From Paenibacillus xylanivorans (GTDB lineage Bacteria; Bacillota; Bacilli; Paenibacillales; Paenibacillaceae), in NCBI RefSeq assembly GCF_001280595.1, contig NZ_LITU01000059.1, positions 321,260 to 381,734 of the forward strand: 60,475 nucleotides of DNA, written 5' to 3'. The notes under the pieces were generated by a model. The model was given only the letters and a program-made list of their open reading frames with translations, ran no database searches and had not been told where the DNA came from. Shown here one piece after another: positions 8,415 through 18,233 of this stretch. A program made the translations under genes and the position numbers. Positions within the stretch are counted from its first letter, which is position 1; the number at the start of each line of letters is the position of its first letter.

Positions 8415-9293
8415 GTGGACATTGAAGTAAGCACGTTACATGCATTTTCCGACAAGCCTCTAGGCGGAAACCCTGCAGGAGTTGTTTTACAAGCAGGACA
8501 CTTATCCGAATCCCAGATGCAGGAGATTGCCAGACAAGTTGGATTTTCAGAGACGGCATTTGTTATGCCATCGGATCAGGCTGATTTCAAAGTTCGTTAC
8601 TTCACCCCTAGTGATGAAGTTGATTTATGCGGGCATGCAACGATTGCTTTATTTTATTTAATGAAAGCACAGCATATCGTTGAGGTAGGTATGTACACAC
8701 TGGAGACACTGGCCGGAATACTCGAAGTGGTTGTCCAGAATAATGGTGAAGTCTATCTGTCTCAGGCGCTACCGGTGTTTGGAGAGATTGTTGACCGACA
8801 AAACATTGCGGATTCTTTGGGTATTTCTACAGATGATTTACACGCCGAATTACCTGTGCAGATCGTGTCTACCGGATTACGAGATATCTTGATTGCGGTT
8901 AACCATGTTGATGTTCTGTCAAAAATCATTCCTGACTTTCAGCTTATCGCTGAAATTAGCAAAGCTAACCATGTCGTAGGCTATCATGTGTTTGCACTCG
9001 AACCAGGTGCAGAGGTCACTCTGGCAGAATGCCGGAATTTTGCTCCCCTTTACGATATTCCGGAAGAAAGCGCAACAGGTACATCTAACGGTGCTTTACT
9101 CTGTTATTTACATAAATACAACCAACTTTCAGATCCCAACGATACAATCTATACGATTAGACAAGGGTACACCATGAACCATCCCTCGGAGATCCGAGCT
9201 AAATTAACGCTGGATATTTCCAATGAAATTACAGAAATTCAAGTGGGCGGAGTCGCGGTTCATATAGAGAACATTCGAATCCAACTTTCATGA
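8415..9293 (+). CDS. PhzF-family isomerase/epimerase-like protein
   Basis: 292 residues with the duplicated diaminopimelate-epimerase fold of the PhzF family. Visible marks are GGNPAGVV near the N-terminus, the catalytic glutamate in FSETAFV (E46), and DEVDLCGHATIA; the second half carries SATGTSNGALLCYL. In phenazine producers PhzF isomerises dihydro-hydroxyanthranilate, but most relatives have no known substrate and no other phz genes occur here. It starts with GTG, preceded by GAGG at seven bases. Its end overlaps the convergent hydrolase gene by six bases. Confidence 0.88.
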   Translation: MDIEVSTLHAFSDKPLGGNPAGVVLQAGHLSESQMQEIARQVGFSETAFVMPSDQADFKVRYFTPSDEVDLCGHATIALFYLMKAQHIVEVGMYTLETLAGILEVVVQNNGEVYLSQALPVFGEIVDRQNIADSLGISTDDLHAELPVQIVSTGLRDILIAVNHVDVLSKIIPDFQLIAEISKANHVVGYHVFALEPGAEVTLAECRNFAPLYDIPEESATGTSNGALLCYLHKYNQLSDPNDTIYTIRQGYTMNHPSEIRAKLTLDISNEITEIQVGGVAVHIENIRIQLS

Positions 9294-10244
9294 ATGTTTT
9301 GCTTGAATCTTATGTAAAAATCGTAATACGGCTTCCTCCAATTGATTCAACCCTGGTTGTTCAATAGGGAAGTGCCCTGCTCCTTCCAACACTACACATT
9401 CCTTTTCCACTTTCAATCGATCAAAAAAAGATTGGCTGAACCGTAATGGTGTCATCGGCTCCAGTTCGGGGTGAACCAGCAGTACGGGACATTGATCAAA
9501 CTGTTCCGGGTTTACCTCCGGCTTTTTATTCAAGAATGTTCTTAACAGTTCCAACGGGACACGCGTCGCTGCCGCCTGTGGATCATTCATAATAAGTCGG
9601 GTTAAATCCGAATTATTGGTAATCAGTTCCATACGCGATACTTGCTTGACGGAGATGCGGATACGGTCCAGCAGGCCGGGGAACTGATCCATCATACGTT
9701 TGCCCCATCGGCTAATTAGACGGTTCGGTGCAAGCTGGTCACGCATATCAGAATCACTCGTGTCCACAAATGTTGTTACGATCAAGCCTTGTACGTACTC
9801 ACTGCGTGCACTCGTGTGATACGCCAGCATACCCCCGATGCTGCTTCCCAACGCCACGATCGGCTTGCCGTCTTTCCTATATTCTCGATCAGCGAGTGAA
9901 ACAAGCAGCTTGATCCACAGGTCATAATTGAGACGTGTCCCAGACGACGCATAGCTTAGCCCATACGGTGGAAGATCTGGCGATACTACCTCATAGCCTC
10001 GGAGCTGCAGCATTCGGGCATAAGGGGCGAGCAACCTGCCATTGCCTCCGGCTCCGTGAATGAACAGAATTTTGATCGGCGACTCGGGCGCGGGCAGACG
10101 ATCGATGTGCAGATGAACCCCGTTCGATTCCCACCACTCCTCTTCAGGATTCGCATGATCTCCTAGCCTGAATTCTTCCGGGAAGAAGGCTTGATACTGT
10201 TTCCAATAATGATATGTTGAATGATATGAAGGCAGATTATCCAT
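9288..10244 (-). CDS. Alpha/beta hydrolase
   Basis: 318 residues. The oxyanion motif HGAGGNGR (about residue 64) and nucleophile elbow GSSIGG (about 136-141) mark an alpha/beta hydrolase; the catalytic histidine is in GAGHFPIEQP near the C-terminus and an acid is available in the LVHPELEPMTP segment. No signal peptide. The start at 10244 is preferred because GAGGAG is about 10 bases upstream; the ATG three codons earlier nearly touches that site. Substrate unknown. Confidence 0.87.
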   Translation of the reverse strand: MDNLPSYHSTYHYWKQYQAFFPEEFRLGDHANPEEEWWESNGVHLHIDRLPAPESPIKILFIHGAGGNGRLLAPYARMLQLRGYEVVSPDLPPYGLSYASSGTRLNYDLWIKLLVSLADREYRKDGKPIVALGSSIGGMLAYHTSARSEYVQGLIVTTFVDTSDSDMRDQLAPNRLISRWGKRMMDQFPGLLDRIRISVKQVSRMELITNNSDLTRLIMNDPQAAATRVPLELLRTFLNKKPEVNPEQFDQCPVLLVHPELEPMTPLRFSQSFFDRLKVEKECVVLEGAGHFPIEQPGLNQLEEAVLRFLHKIQAKHS

Positions 10245-10311
10245 GCGGTACATTCTCCTCTTGTCGCAAAACCAATTTAATTCAATTGCATGAGCATCAT
10301 CCTATATAACC

Positions 10312-10340
10312 AAAAAAAGCCGTGCATTGCACGACTTTTC
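10312..10340 (-). terminator. Terminator of the K+/H+ antiporter operon
   Basis: On the minus strand AAAAGTCGTGC pairs with GCACGGCTTTT around an AAT loop and is followed by further T's. It lies about 130 bases after the stop of the antiporter gene. Confidence 0.75.
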
Positions 10341-10467
10341 ATTAAGCATATTTTTTTAAACATAAATCTTTGGTAAAGCAATCTTCATTTCGCCAAATTG
10401 AGCAATGTGTGTCCTTTTGCTTCACTTGGAGCTTCAGCTTCATAAGAGTAGCAACAGTTCCCATTAT

Positions 10468-11673
10468 TCACTCTGTCTGCCTTCGTTTCATTCTTTTCCT
10501 CAAGCGAGCATATTGACCGTAGATCCAAGGTGATTCTTTCGTCAGAATCGGGCCAAGCACTGCCAGAATCAACACATATAACACGGCAAAAGACTGAATA
10601 GATGCCATCAGCCCTCCTGCCTTGCCGATGTTCGCCATAATGATGGAGAACTCTCCTCGGGACACCAGCGTGAATCCCACATTAAGAGAAGCGCGTGGAG
10701 ACATCCCGGAGAGTCTGCCAGCGATCATGCCCGCACCGTAGTTGCTGGCAATGGTGAGAACAACGGCAATGACGGTCATTCCGACGGCACCGCCAAGGGT
10801 TGAAGGTTCAATGGTCAGGCCAAAGCTGAAAAAGAAGATGGCACCAAAGAAATCCTTAAACGGCATGATCTGATGCTCAATTCGGCTGGCATGTCTCGAT
10901 TCCCCCAGAACCAGCCCCATCATCAGCGCCCCAATCGCCTCGGCCACATGTAAGGTTTCCGAGAAACCCGCCACCAGAAAGAGCAGCGTCATGACCGTAA
11001 GCAGAAACAACTCGGATGACTTGATGTTGAGTGCCATATCAATATACTTGATGCATTTCCTGCCTATGATCAGAAATAGTACAATAAACAGCAGTGCTGA
11101 CAGGGACACGAGCAGGACGCTGAGGAATGAGGTAGCGCCGCTAAGTACAAGCCCCGTCAGGATCGAGATATGAATGGCGATGAACAGATCATCAAACATG
11201 ATCATGCCCATAATAATCTCCGTCTCGGGGTTCGCCGTGCGCTTCAGATCTACGAGTACTTTAGCCACAATAGCTGTGGAAGAACTCGTCATAATGCCAC
11301 AGACAACCAATGTTTCTTTGAGTGGCAGTTCCATAAACCATCCCAGCAGCAGACCGGAAGCAAAATTTAGTCCAACGTAGAACATGCCTCCGGTCAGAAT
11401 GGCTTTGCCCGACTTCAATAGACGGGATACTGAAAATTCAAGTCCCAGATAGAAGAGAAGAAATAAAATTCCGAGCCTGCCCATAAATTCAATAAATGAC
11501 GAGCTTTCGATAAAACGCAAATCCACAATGCCAATCTGTGGTGCATGCGGTCCAACAGCCATGCCAATCAGGATATAGAAAGGTATGACCGAAAATCGTA
11601 ATCGTGCAGATATTAGCCCCGTAAGTGTAATCAGCGCAACGGCAATTCCCACTTCGAATATGAGCATATCCAT
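10468..11673 (-). CDS. khtU: K+/H+ antiporter membrane subunit (CPA2 family, KhtU-like)
   Basis: 401 residues, almost entirely hydrophobic, with about 12 membrane segments and the CPA2 exchanger pattern (FLLFYLGLEF; SSSTAIVAKVLVDL; GLVLGESRHA). It has no cytoplasmic nucleotide-binding RCK domain of its own; that role falls to the adjacent TrkA-C protein, as in Bacillus subtilis KhtTU, which exports K+ in exchange for protons under alkaline or methylglyoxal stress. The gene starts three bases after the stop of the upstream regulatory subunit, without a clear ribosome site, so translation is probably coupled. Confidence 0.88.
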   Translation of the reverse strand: MDMLIFEVGIAVALITLTGLISARLRFSVIPFYILIGMAVGPHAPQIGIVDLRFIESSSFIEFMGRLGILFLLFYLGLEFSVSRLLKSGKAILTGGMFYVGLNFASGLLLGWFMELPLKETLVVCGIMTSSSTAIVAKVLVDLKRTANPETEIIMGMIMFDDLFIAIHISILTGLVLSGATSFLSVLLVSLSALLFIVLFLIIGRKCIKYIDMALNIKSSELFLLTVMTLLFLVAGFSETLHVAEAIGALMMGLVLGESRHASRIEHQIMPFKDFFGAIFFFSFGLTIEPSTLGGAVGMTVIAVVLTIASNYGAGMIAGRLSGMSPRASLNVGFTLVSRGEFSIIMANIGKAGGLMASIQSFAVLYVLILAVLGPILTKESPWIYGQYARLRKRMKRRQTE

Positions 11674-11676
11674 AGG

Positions 11677-12183
11677 CTAGAGCCGCCCATTGGATAACAA
11701 CCGTTTTAACAGTTTGATCTGATCCCGTTCACCAGCGACAACAACCGTAGCCCCCGCGGTAAAGGTATAGTCCGGACCCGGATTAAACTGCTTCGTCCTA
11801 TTCTTCTCCACCACAGCCAGAATAACCGCACCTGTTACCTGGCGAATATTCAGTTCTCCGATCGTTCTTCCTATGCTCTCTGAATGCGGTTCAATACGGA
11901 GCCATTCAATTAACAGCCCCTCCAGCATCACTTCACGCTCATCCTGAAACGTTGGTTTGTACGTCATGCCGCCGACAATAGCCGCTACCGCACGTGCCTC
12001 ATCATCATCCAGTGTGACCAGTGACACCATGTCTCCCAGTTCTTCAGGCGAATCGCCTGACTCCATGTGAAACAGGTCACGCCGCTCATCATTATGGATG
12101 ACGATGACCAAATGCTCACCGCTGCGTGTGTGCAGCCAATATTTGCGTCCAATTCCCGGCAAATCCGTCTCTTTAAAGTGCAT
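11677..12183 (-). CDS. khtT: KhtT-like regulatory subunit with TrkA-C (RCK-C) domain
   Basis: 168 residues: an N-terminal half of about 75 residues and a C-terminal TrkA-C domain (about 85-168; VTGAVILAVVEKN, GATVVVAGERDQI). In Bacillus the KhtT TrkA-C domain binds a cyclic dinucleotide and gates the KhtU antiporter. The start at 12183 follows GGGGGTG; the GTG three codons earlier overlaps that site. It overlaps the upstream Gre-like gene by 11 bases, so all three genes of the operon are translationally linked. Confidence 0.87.
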   Translation of the reverse strand: MHFKETDLPGIGRKYWLHTRSGEHLVIVIHNDERRDLFHMESGDSPEELGDMVSLVTLDDDEARAVAAIVGGMTYKPTFQDEREVMLEGLLIEWLRIEPHSESIGRTIGELNIRQVTGAVILAVVEKNRTKQFNPGPDYTFTAGATVVVAGERDQIKLLKRLLSNGRL

Positions 12184-12646
12184 GATCTGCACCCCCAGTA
12201 GACATCCGGTTCAAGGATTCATTGTTCAACGTAATATCCGTAATACGTACCCTCATGGAGCCAGCTGGTATATTAATCGACCTCACTTCTCCCTTGAGCC
12301 CAAGCAGTACTTGCCTACCCACAGGGGAGAGAAAGGAAATATGTCCCGCATCCGGGTCCGCGTCATCCGGCATAACAATGGTGAATGAGTCAGATGTATG
12401 GAAATCAACGTATTCAAACCGGATCAAGCTACCGATAAGTACCACCGAGGCCAGAGATTCATCCGAACCGAGGAGCAGCTTCTCCAAAGAAGTCGTATAG
12501 GCTGCGAGCAGCCGTTCCATCTGCGAACGTTCCGGATCACGTACGTCAAAATAGGCGTCGAGAAATGTTCTTTTCTCTTCACCGAATATAATGAGCTGGT
12601 TCACCAGCATTTCTCTGCAATTTTGAAAGGAGGACCTATGGTTCAT
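12173..12646 (-). CDS. GreA/GreB C-terminal-domain-like protein, first gene of the antiporter operon
   Basis: 157 residues. The second half (about 65-150) matches the FKBP-like C-terminal domain of transcript cleavage factors GreA/GreB and Rnk: VVLIGSLIRFEYVD, then ISFLSPVGRQVLLGLKGE and a final strand with RITDI. The N-terminal half is helical but lacks a clear Gre coiled-coil acidic tip, so it may bind RNA polymerase without cleaving RNA, or have been recruited for another role. The start at 12646 has a near-perfect AGGAGGTGA eight bases upstream. Position at the head of khtTU suggests a link to potassium or pH stress. The role of this gene is inferred from the domain resemblance only. Confidence 0.65.
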   Translation of the reverse strand: MNHRSSFQNCREMLVNQLIIFGEEKRTFLDAYFDVRDPERSQMERLLAAYTTSLEKLLLGSDESLASVVLIGSLIRFEYVDFHTSDSFTIVMPDDADPDAGHISFLSPVGRQVLLGLKGEVRSINIPAGSMRVRITDITLNNESLNRMSTGGADHAL

Positions 12647-12710
12647 AATAGATCTCACCTCCTATACAAGCCCTGTTCTCCATGTTGATTCGCATGTTTT
12701 TCTTCATCAT
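12636..12710 (-). CDS. Possible 24-residue leader ORF before the antiporter operon
   Basis: An ATG at 12710 is preceded at a good distance by AAGGAGG and opens 24 codons (begins MMKKNMRINMEN) that end in TAG inside the start of the Gre-like gene, with an 11-base overlap. The same 11-base overlap occurs between the next two genes, so the ORF is arranged like a true member of the operon. It also contains the ribosome site of the next gene within its coding part, so its translation would control that start. It may be a regulatory leader peptide. No similarity is recognised and chance cannot be excluded. Confidence 0.4.
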   Translation of the reverse strand: MMKKNMRINMENRACIGGEIYYEP

Positions 12711-14412
<1,702 letters not shown>

Positions 14413-14440
14413 TTGTGTTACAATTGCTAACTAAATAAAT

Positions 14441-14474
14441 AAACCGCCTTCCATCACGGGAGGCGGTTATTTTA
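14441..14474 (+). terminator. Terminator of gdhA
   Basis: AACCGCCT (14442-14449) pairs with AGGCGGTT (14461-14468), extended by inner G-C pairs, followed by ATTTTA. It lies 30 bases after the stop codon. Confidence 0.85.
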
Positions 14475-14610
14475 CATTCCGTCATCTATGGATTTAATTC
14501 AGCATCAGGATCGCCACATGATTCTTATTGGAATTGATCGAAATCCAGTGTGATGGTAAAGTTATCCTGACCTTAAAATAGCATTTTTTTTAATTAAAGG
14601 AAGTGTACAA

Positions 14611-15465
14611 ATGACTAACCAAGCATTCAGTAGCAATCAGGCTACTCTGCATTTAAGCGCAGACTGCGAGCAATGTTTTGGTCTATGCTGCGTCGCCTTG
14701 CCGTATGGCAAGTCATCTGACTTTGCTTTTGATAAATCCAGTGGCACCCCCTGTCCCAATCTCCGTACCGATAACCGCTGCGGCATCCATACACAGCTGC
14801 GACAGAAAGGCTTTAAGGGATGCACGGTATACGACTGTTTTGGGGCAGGACAGAAACTATCGCAAGTTACATATGCAGGCAAGGATTGGCGCGATCATCC
14901 CGAATCTGCCACAGAGATGTTCGATTGTTTGCCTGTAATGAAGCAGCTCCATGAGATGATGAGTTATGTCAACGAAATGCTGCATCTGCCGGAAACATCA
15001 TCGATTCATTCGGCTTTGCAGAACATATACCGGGAAACGGAACGACTAACCAATCTGGAGCCATCTGCCATATTACGTCTCGACATTCCCGCACATCGGG
15101 CTGTGGTGAACGAACTGCTTGTACAGGCAAGCGAAATGGTGCGAGCGAAAGCCAAAGCTTCAGATAAGGAACAATCCACATCAAAGACCAAAAAGCGTAC
15201 CGGAAGAGACTTTCTGGGTGCAAATCTAAAAGGGGCTGACCTTCGGGGAGCGAGCTTCAGAGGTGCCTTAATGATTGCGGCTAACCTACGAAACGCAGAT
15301 ATGAGAAGTACCGATCTGATCGGCGCCGACTTGCGGGATGCGGATCTGGGCGGGGCGGATCTGAGAGGTAGCATCTTTCTGACACAATCCCAGCTCAACT
15401 CGGCAAAGGGTAGTGCAGGTACCAGGTTGCCGGATCATTTAAACATTCCTGAACACTGGCTGTAG
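14611..15465 (+). CDS. Cys-rich pentapeptide-repeat protein
   Basis: 284 residues in two parts. Residues about 15-110 carry at least nine cysteines in a pattern like a metal site (DCEQCFGLCC, then PCPNL, RCGIH, GCTVYDCFGAG). After a helical middle and a lysine-rich linker, residues about 205-260 hold around ten pentapeptide repeats of the A(D/N)LRG type (LGANLKGADLRGASFRGALM), which form a right-handed beta helix. Pentapeptide proteins include gyrase protectors, but many have no known role. AAGGAAGTG precedes the ATG. No neighbour suggests a function. Confidence 0.85.
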   Translation: MTNQAFSSNQATLHLSADCEQCFGLCCVALPYGKSSDFAFDKSSGTPCPNLRTDNRCGIHTQLRQKGFKGCTVYDCFGAGQKLSQVTYAGKDWRDHPESATEMFDCLPVMKQLHEMMSYVNEMLHLPETSSIHSALQNIYRETERLTNLEPSAILRLDIPAHRAVVNELLVQASEMVRAKAKASDKEQSTSKTKKRTGRDFLGANLKGADLRGASFRGALMIAANLRNADMRSTDLIGADLRDADLGGADLRGSIFLTQSQLNSAKGSAGTRLPDHLNIPEHWL

Positions 15466-15550
15466 GGAAGACTATCCCAGTATGAATTTGAGTACGAGTG
15501 AATATGAATAGCCCATACATATGCACTAAAAATGCACTAATTCGTTTGTA

Positions 15551-15598
15551 CAACAAACAGCTCGTCCCTCTGTTTGAAAGGACGAGCTGTTTGTGTTG
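15551..15598. terminator. Bidirectional terminator between pentapeptide gene and ddh
   Basis: A perfect 15-base stem (ACAAACAGCTCGTCC at 15553-15567 and its complement at 15580-15594) separates two convergent genes. T-rich sequence follows on the plus strand; the minus side is less T-rich. Confidence 0.8.
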
Positions 15599-15655
15599 TA
15601 TCACATTTTAGATATGAATAATCAAGCCTTAGAACTGCAGTAATGAATTAACGGA

Positions 15656-16633
15656 CTACAGCAAGTCGCGGCGAAGGTCCTCAGCCGATTTAGGAGACAG
15701 GTGACCGAGTGGAATATCAAATACCGTCTTGGCCCCTTTGTGTCCTTCTAGACTCAAACGTTGTGCGGCTCTTGCATAAGCCACCAGTACGCTTGCGGTA
15801 AATTCAGGATTGCTGTCGAGCTTCAGACCAAACTCAATAATTTGTTTCTGGCCTGCGCCTGTAACTCCACTGCGAATGACAAACCCACCGTGTGGCATGC
15901 CCTCATGCTCAGCCTTCAATTGCTCTTCGGTAATGAACGTTACCGTTGTATCGTAATCCGAGAAATAGTTCGGCATGGATACAATGGTTTCACGAATCTC
16001 GTCTTGGTTCGCACCAGCTTCTTCCACCACATAGCATTGACGCAAATGCTTCTCGCGTGTGGTCAATTCTGGTGTCTCCCCAGCACGAATGCTGTTGATT
16101 ACTTCTTCAACAGGTACAGTGTATTGCACACCAGCCTTAACGCCCGGAACACGACGGATGGCATCCGAGTGACCTTGGCTGACCCCTTTACCCCAGAACG
16201 TGTACTCTTTACCTTCTGGCAGGATCGATTGAGCAAGCAGTCGGTTCATGGAGAACAAGCCTGGGTCCCAACCTGTGGAAATGACGCTTACGTGGCCACC
16301 TTGCTCTGCCGCAGCGTTAACTTCTTTATAGAATTCAGGGATTTTGGCATGTGTATCGAAGCTGTCCACCGTATTGAACAATTTTGCAATTGCAGGTGTC
16401 TGCTCCGGAAGATCGGTTGCCGAACCTCCACACAGAATCATCACATCAATTTTGCCTATGTATTGCTCAGCAGCAGAGATGTGCTCAAAACGAACCTCTG
16501 TACCTTCTGCAACCATCTGCTCCGGGTTACGACGTGTAAATACAGCAACAAGCTCCATATCCGGGTTTTGAGTGATAGCTTTCTCTACACCTTTGCCCAG
16601 ATTTCCGTAACCTACGATACCAACTTTGACCAT
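15656..16633 (-). CDS. ddh: meso-Diaminopimelate dehydrogenase
   Basis: 325 residues. The NADP-binding start VGIVGYGNLGKGVEKAI, the segment ILCGGSATDLPEQTPA, and the long TGWDPGLFSMNRLLA and GKGVSQGHSDAIRRVPGV motifs are characteristic of Ddh, which makes meso-diaminopimelate in one step from tetrahydrodipicolinate, ammonia and NADPH. This provides the wall diamino acid and the lysine precursor and bypasses the acylated pathway. The ATG at 16633 has AGGAGAGG upstream; the TTG two codons earlier is disregarded. Confidence 0.94.
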   Translation of the reverse strand: MVKVGIVGYGNLGKGVEKAITQNPDMELVAVFTRRNPEQMVAEGTEVRFEHISAAEQYIGKIDVMILCGGSATDLPEQTPAIAKLFNTVDSFDTHAKIPEFYKEVNAAAEQGGHVSVISTGWDPGLFSMNRLLAQSILPEGKEYTFWGKGVSQGHSDAIRRVPGVKAGVQYTVPVEEVINSIRAGETPELTTREKHLRQCYVVEEAGANQDEIRETIVSMPNYFSDYDTTVTFITEEQLKAEHEGMPHGGFVIRSGVTGAGQKQIIEFGLKLDSNPEFTASVLVAYARAAQRLSLEGHKGAKTVFDIPLGHLSPKSAEDLRRDLL

Positions 16634-16729
16634 GTTCAATCCTCTCCTGTCCTCATCTATAGTTGCCTACTTTATCTAGTATAATGATATAACATAACAT
16701 GTAAACTGTCAGGTTTCCAGTTTGAAATA

Positions 16730-16760
16730 AAAATACCTTGCATGCAAAGCAGCAAGGTCA
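16730..16760 (-). terminator. Terminator of the hydrolase / short secreted peptide operon
   Basis: ACCTTGC (16735-16741) pairs with GCAAGGT (16752-16758); on the minus strand ATTTTTATTT follows. It lies about 20 bases after the stop of the short secreted protein gene. Confidence 0.65.
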
Positions 16761-16777
16761 GATGTATTCCCCTTATT

Positions 16778-16924
16778 CTAATTACGTCCAACCGAATGGA
16801 TAAAAGGTATAGCATCCACGGAAGAGGTAGCAAACAAGACGGAAACGGACAATACCGTTAAAGACAACAGACAACTTGCCAGAAGTATGGAAAGGAATCT
16901 TGATGCGGTTCTGATCTTCTTCAT
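16778..16924 (-). CDS. Short secreted or membrane peptide (48 residues)
   Basis: A hydrophobic segment (SILLASCLLSLTVLSVSVLFA) after two lysines looks like a signal peptide or single membrane anchor, leaving only about 15 residues beyond it. The start at 16924 has AGGAGG eight bases upstream. The frame is also open to a GTG at 16978 that overlaps the stop of the hydrolase gene in a GTGA pattern, which would give a 66-residue form; both starts may be possible. It follows the alpha/beta hydrolase gene directly and shares its terminator. No family is recognised. Confidence 0.5.
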   Translation of the reverse strand: MKKIRTASRFLSILLASCLLSLTVLSVSVLFATSSVDAIPFIHSVGRN

Positions 16925-16974
16925 CCACCCTGCCTCCTCATCCTGTTTGCTATATTTTTTCTGGATCATGTTCT

Positions 16975-17958
16975 TCACAGTTCACCGGACCGCTTCACCA
17001 ACTTCAAAATTTCATTGGCTACAATATCCGGCTGACTGTTATGGATATCATGTTTGGCGTGTGCCACAGTGACCTGAGCTCCTTGACTGGACCATGAAGC
17101 AAAATCGGCTTGATCTGCCTGCCATGCCCGGCTGCCTTCGCTCGGTTTCTCTGAACCCGCCGTCAGAATGGTCAGTGGGAAGGAGAATTCCTTTTTATGC
17201 TCCAGGATATGGCCTGCGTTCATCTTGCAATTGCGAATCTCTCCAATCACGTTTTCATTGTAAGCATGCTTGAGAGTGGAAATGGTGGCTGCTTTTCTCA
17301 TCGATTCCGTGACGAGATCCGGGTTAACGACCAAAGATTCCGTTATCCGATCCGAATGCAGCAATGTACGCACAATTCCTGTTTTCACCAGAAAACGGGC
17401 TGAATCGAAATACCAATCCGGTTGCTCCATATCCACAGTGCTGTAATATTCGGGGCTTCCTCCATCGATCATGACTATGCCAGCTACCTCATCGGGATAC
17501 ATTTGTGCAAATCGCATGGTCTCCAGCGATCCGAGAGAATGACCTACCATGATATACGGCGGGCGTTGGCCGGATACTCGCAGCAATTGATGGATTTCCT
17601 CCGTAATGGTATCGATATCACGTGGCCGATCCGTATAGTCGCTATACCCGTAACCGAACCGATCATACACCGCAATTTTCACCTGGGATTTCAACTGGTT
17701 ATACAGTGGGCTGAAATCAACATAAGGATTGGGCGTACCCCAGCCTGAAGCGAGAACCACTGTCGCATTTCCTGTTCCCGTTGTATAGAGATGCATGTTG
17801 CGTCCGCTCACCTCATACATCTTGCCCGGTGCAGCATAGGATTTCATGTCCTGTGTCGACTGATATGCCTCATATGCGGTACCTGCCAGCAGCAGAAGTC
17901 CCATTGCCAGCATCAGGCCTCCCAGCCCCTTTAACCCTCTCCGTAACCCCTTCTTCAT
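16975..17958 (-). CDS. Membrane-anchored or secreted alpha/beta hydrolase
   Basis: 327 residues. A basic N-terminus (MKKGLRRGLKGLGG) and hydrophobic segment (about 13-28) make a signal anchor. The catalytic part has the oxyanion loop ASGWGTPNP, the nucleophile elbow GHSLGS (about 139-144) and a late histidine in AKHDIHNSQP; an Asp in DYTDRPRDIDT precedes the cap. It belongs to the haloperoxidase/epoxide-hydrolase-like group. Substrate unknown. Confidence 0.87.
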   Translation of the reverse strand: MKKGLRRGLKGLGGLMLAMGLLLLAGTAYEAYQSTQDMKSYAAPGKMYEVSGRNMHLYTTGTGNATVVLASGWGTPNPYVDFSPLYNQLKSQVKIAVYDRFGYGYSDYTDRPRDIDTITEEIHQLLRVSGQRPPYIMVGHSLGSLETMRFAQMYPDEVAGIVMIDGGSPEYYSTVDMEQPDWYFDSARFLVKTGIVRTLLHSDRITESLVVNPDLVTESMRKAATISTLKHAYNENVIGEIRNCKMNAGHILEHKKEFSFPLTILTAGSEKPSEGSRAWQADQADFASWSSQGAQVTVAHAKHDIHNSQPDIVANEILKLVKRSGEL

Positions 17959-18147
17959 TGTTCTCTACCCCTTACTCCCCGAGTCATCATCTATATGTAT
18001 TCTTCAATCCTACCTAATTACGGGTCGAAACGGAACAATCCCGGGTCCAGTTCTTTCCCCAACCTAAGTCTAGTTCCGTTCCCCTACCCGTAACATGAAA
18101 AATACCATTGATACCTGTACCAAAGGGAAGACAACCGTACAGACAAT

Positions 18148-18190
18148 GTAAAATAACCGCAAGCCCCCGATAACGGAAACCTGCGGTTTG
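18148..18190 (-). terminator. Terminator of exonuclease III gene
   Basis: On the minus strand AAACCGCA and TGCGGTTA (plus 18182-18189 and 18154-18161) form the stem, followed by TTTTACATTG. It lies about 45 bases after the exoA stop codon. The rest of 17959-18233 holds nothing else I recognise. Confidence 0.75.
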
Positions 18191-18233
18191 ATGGTATTTC
18201 TAAAAAAACAAATATACCCTCTGCAATCTACAG

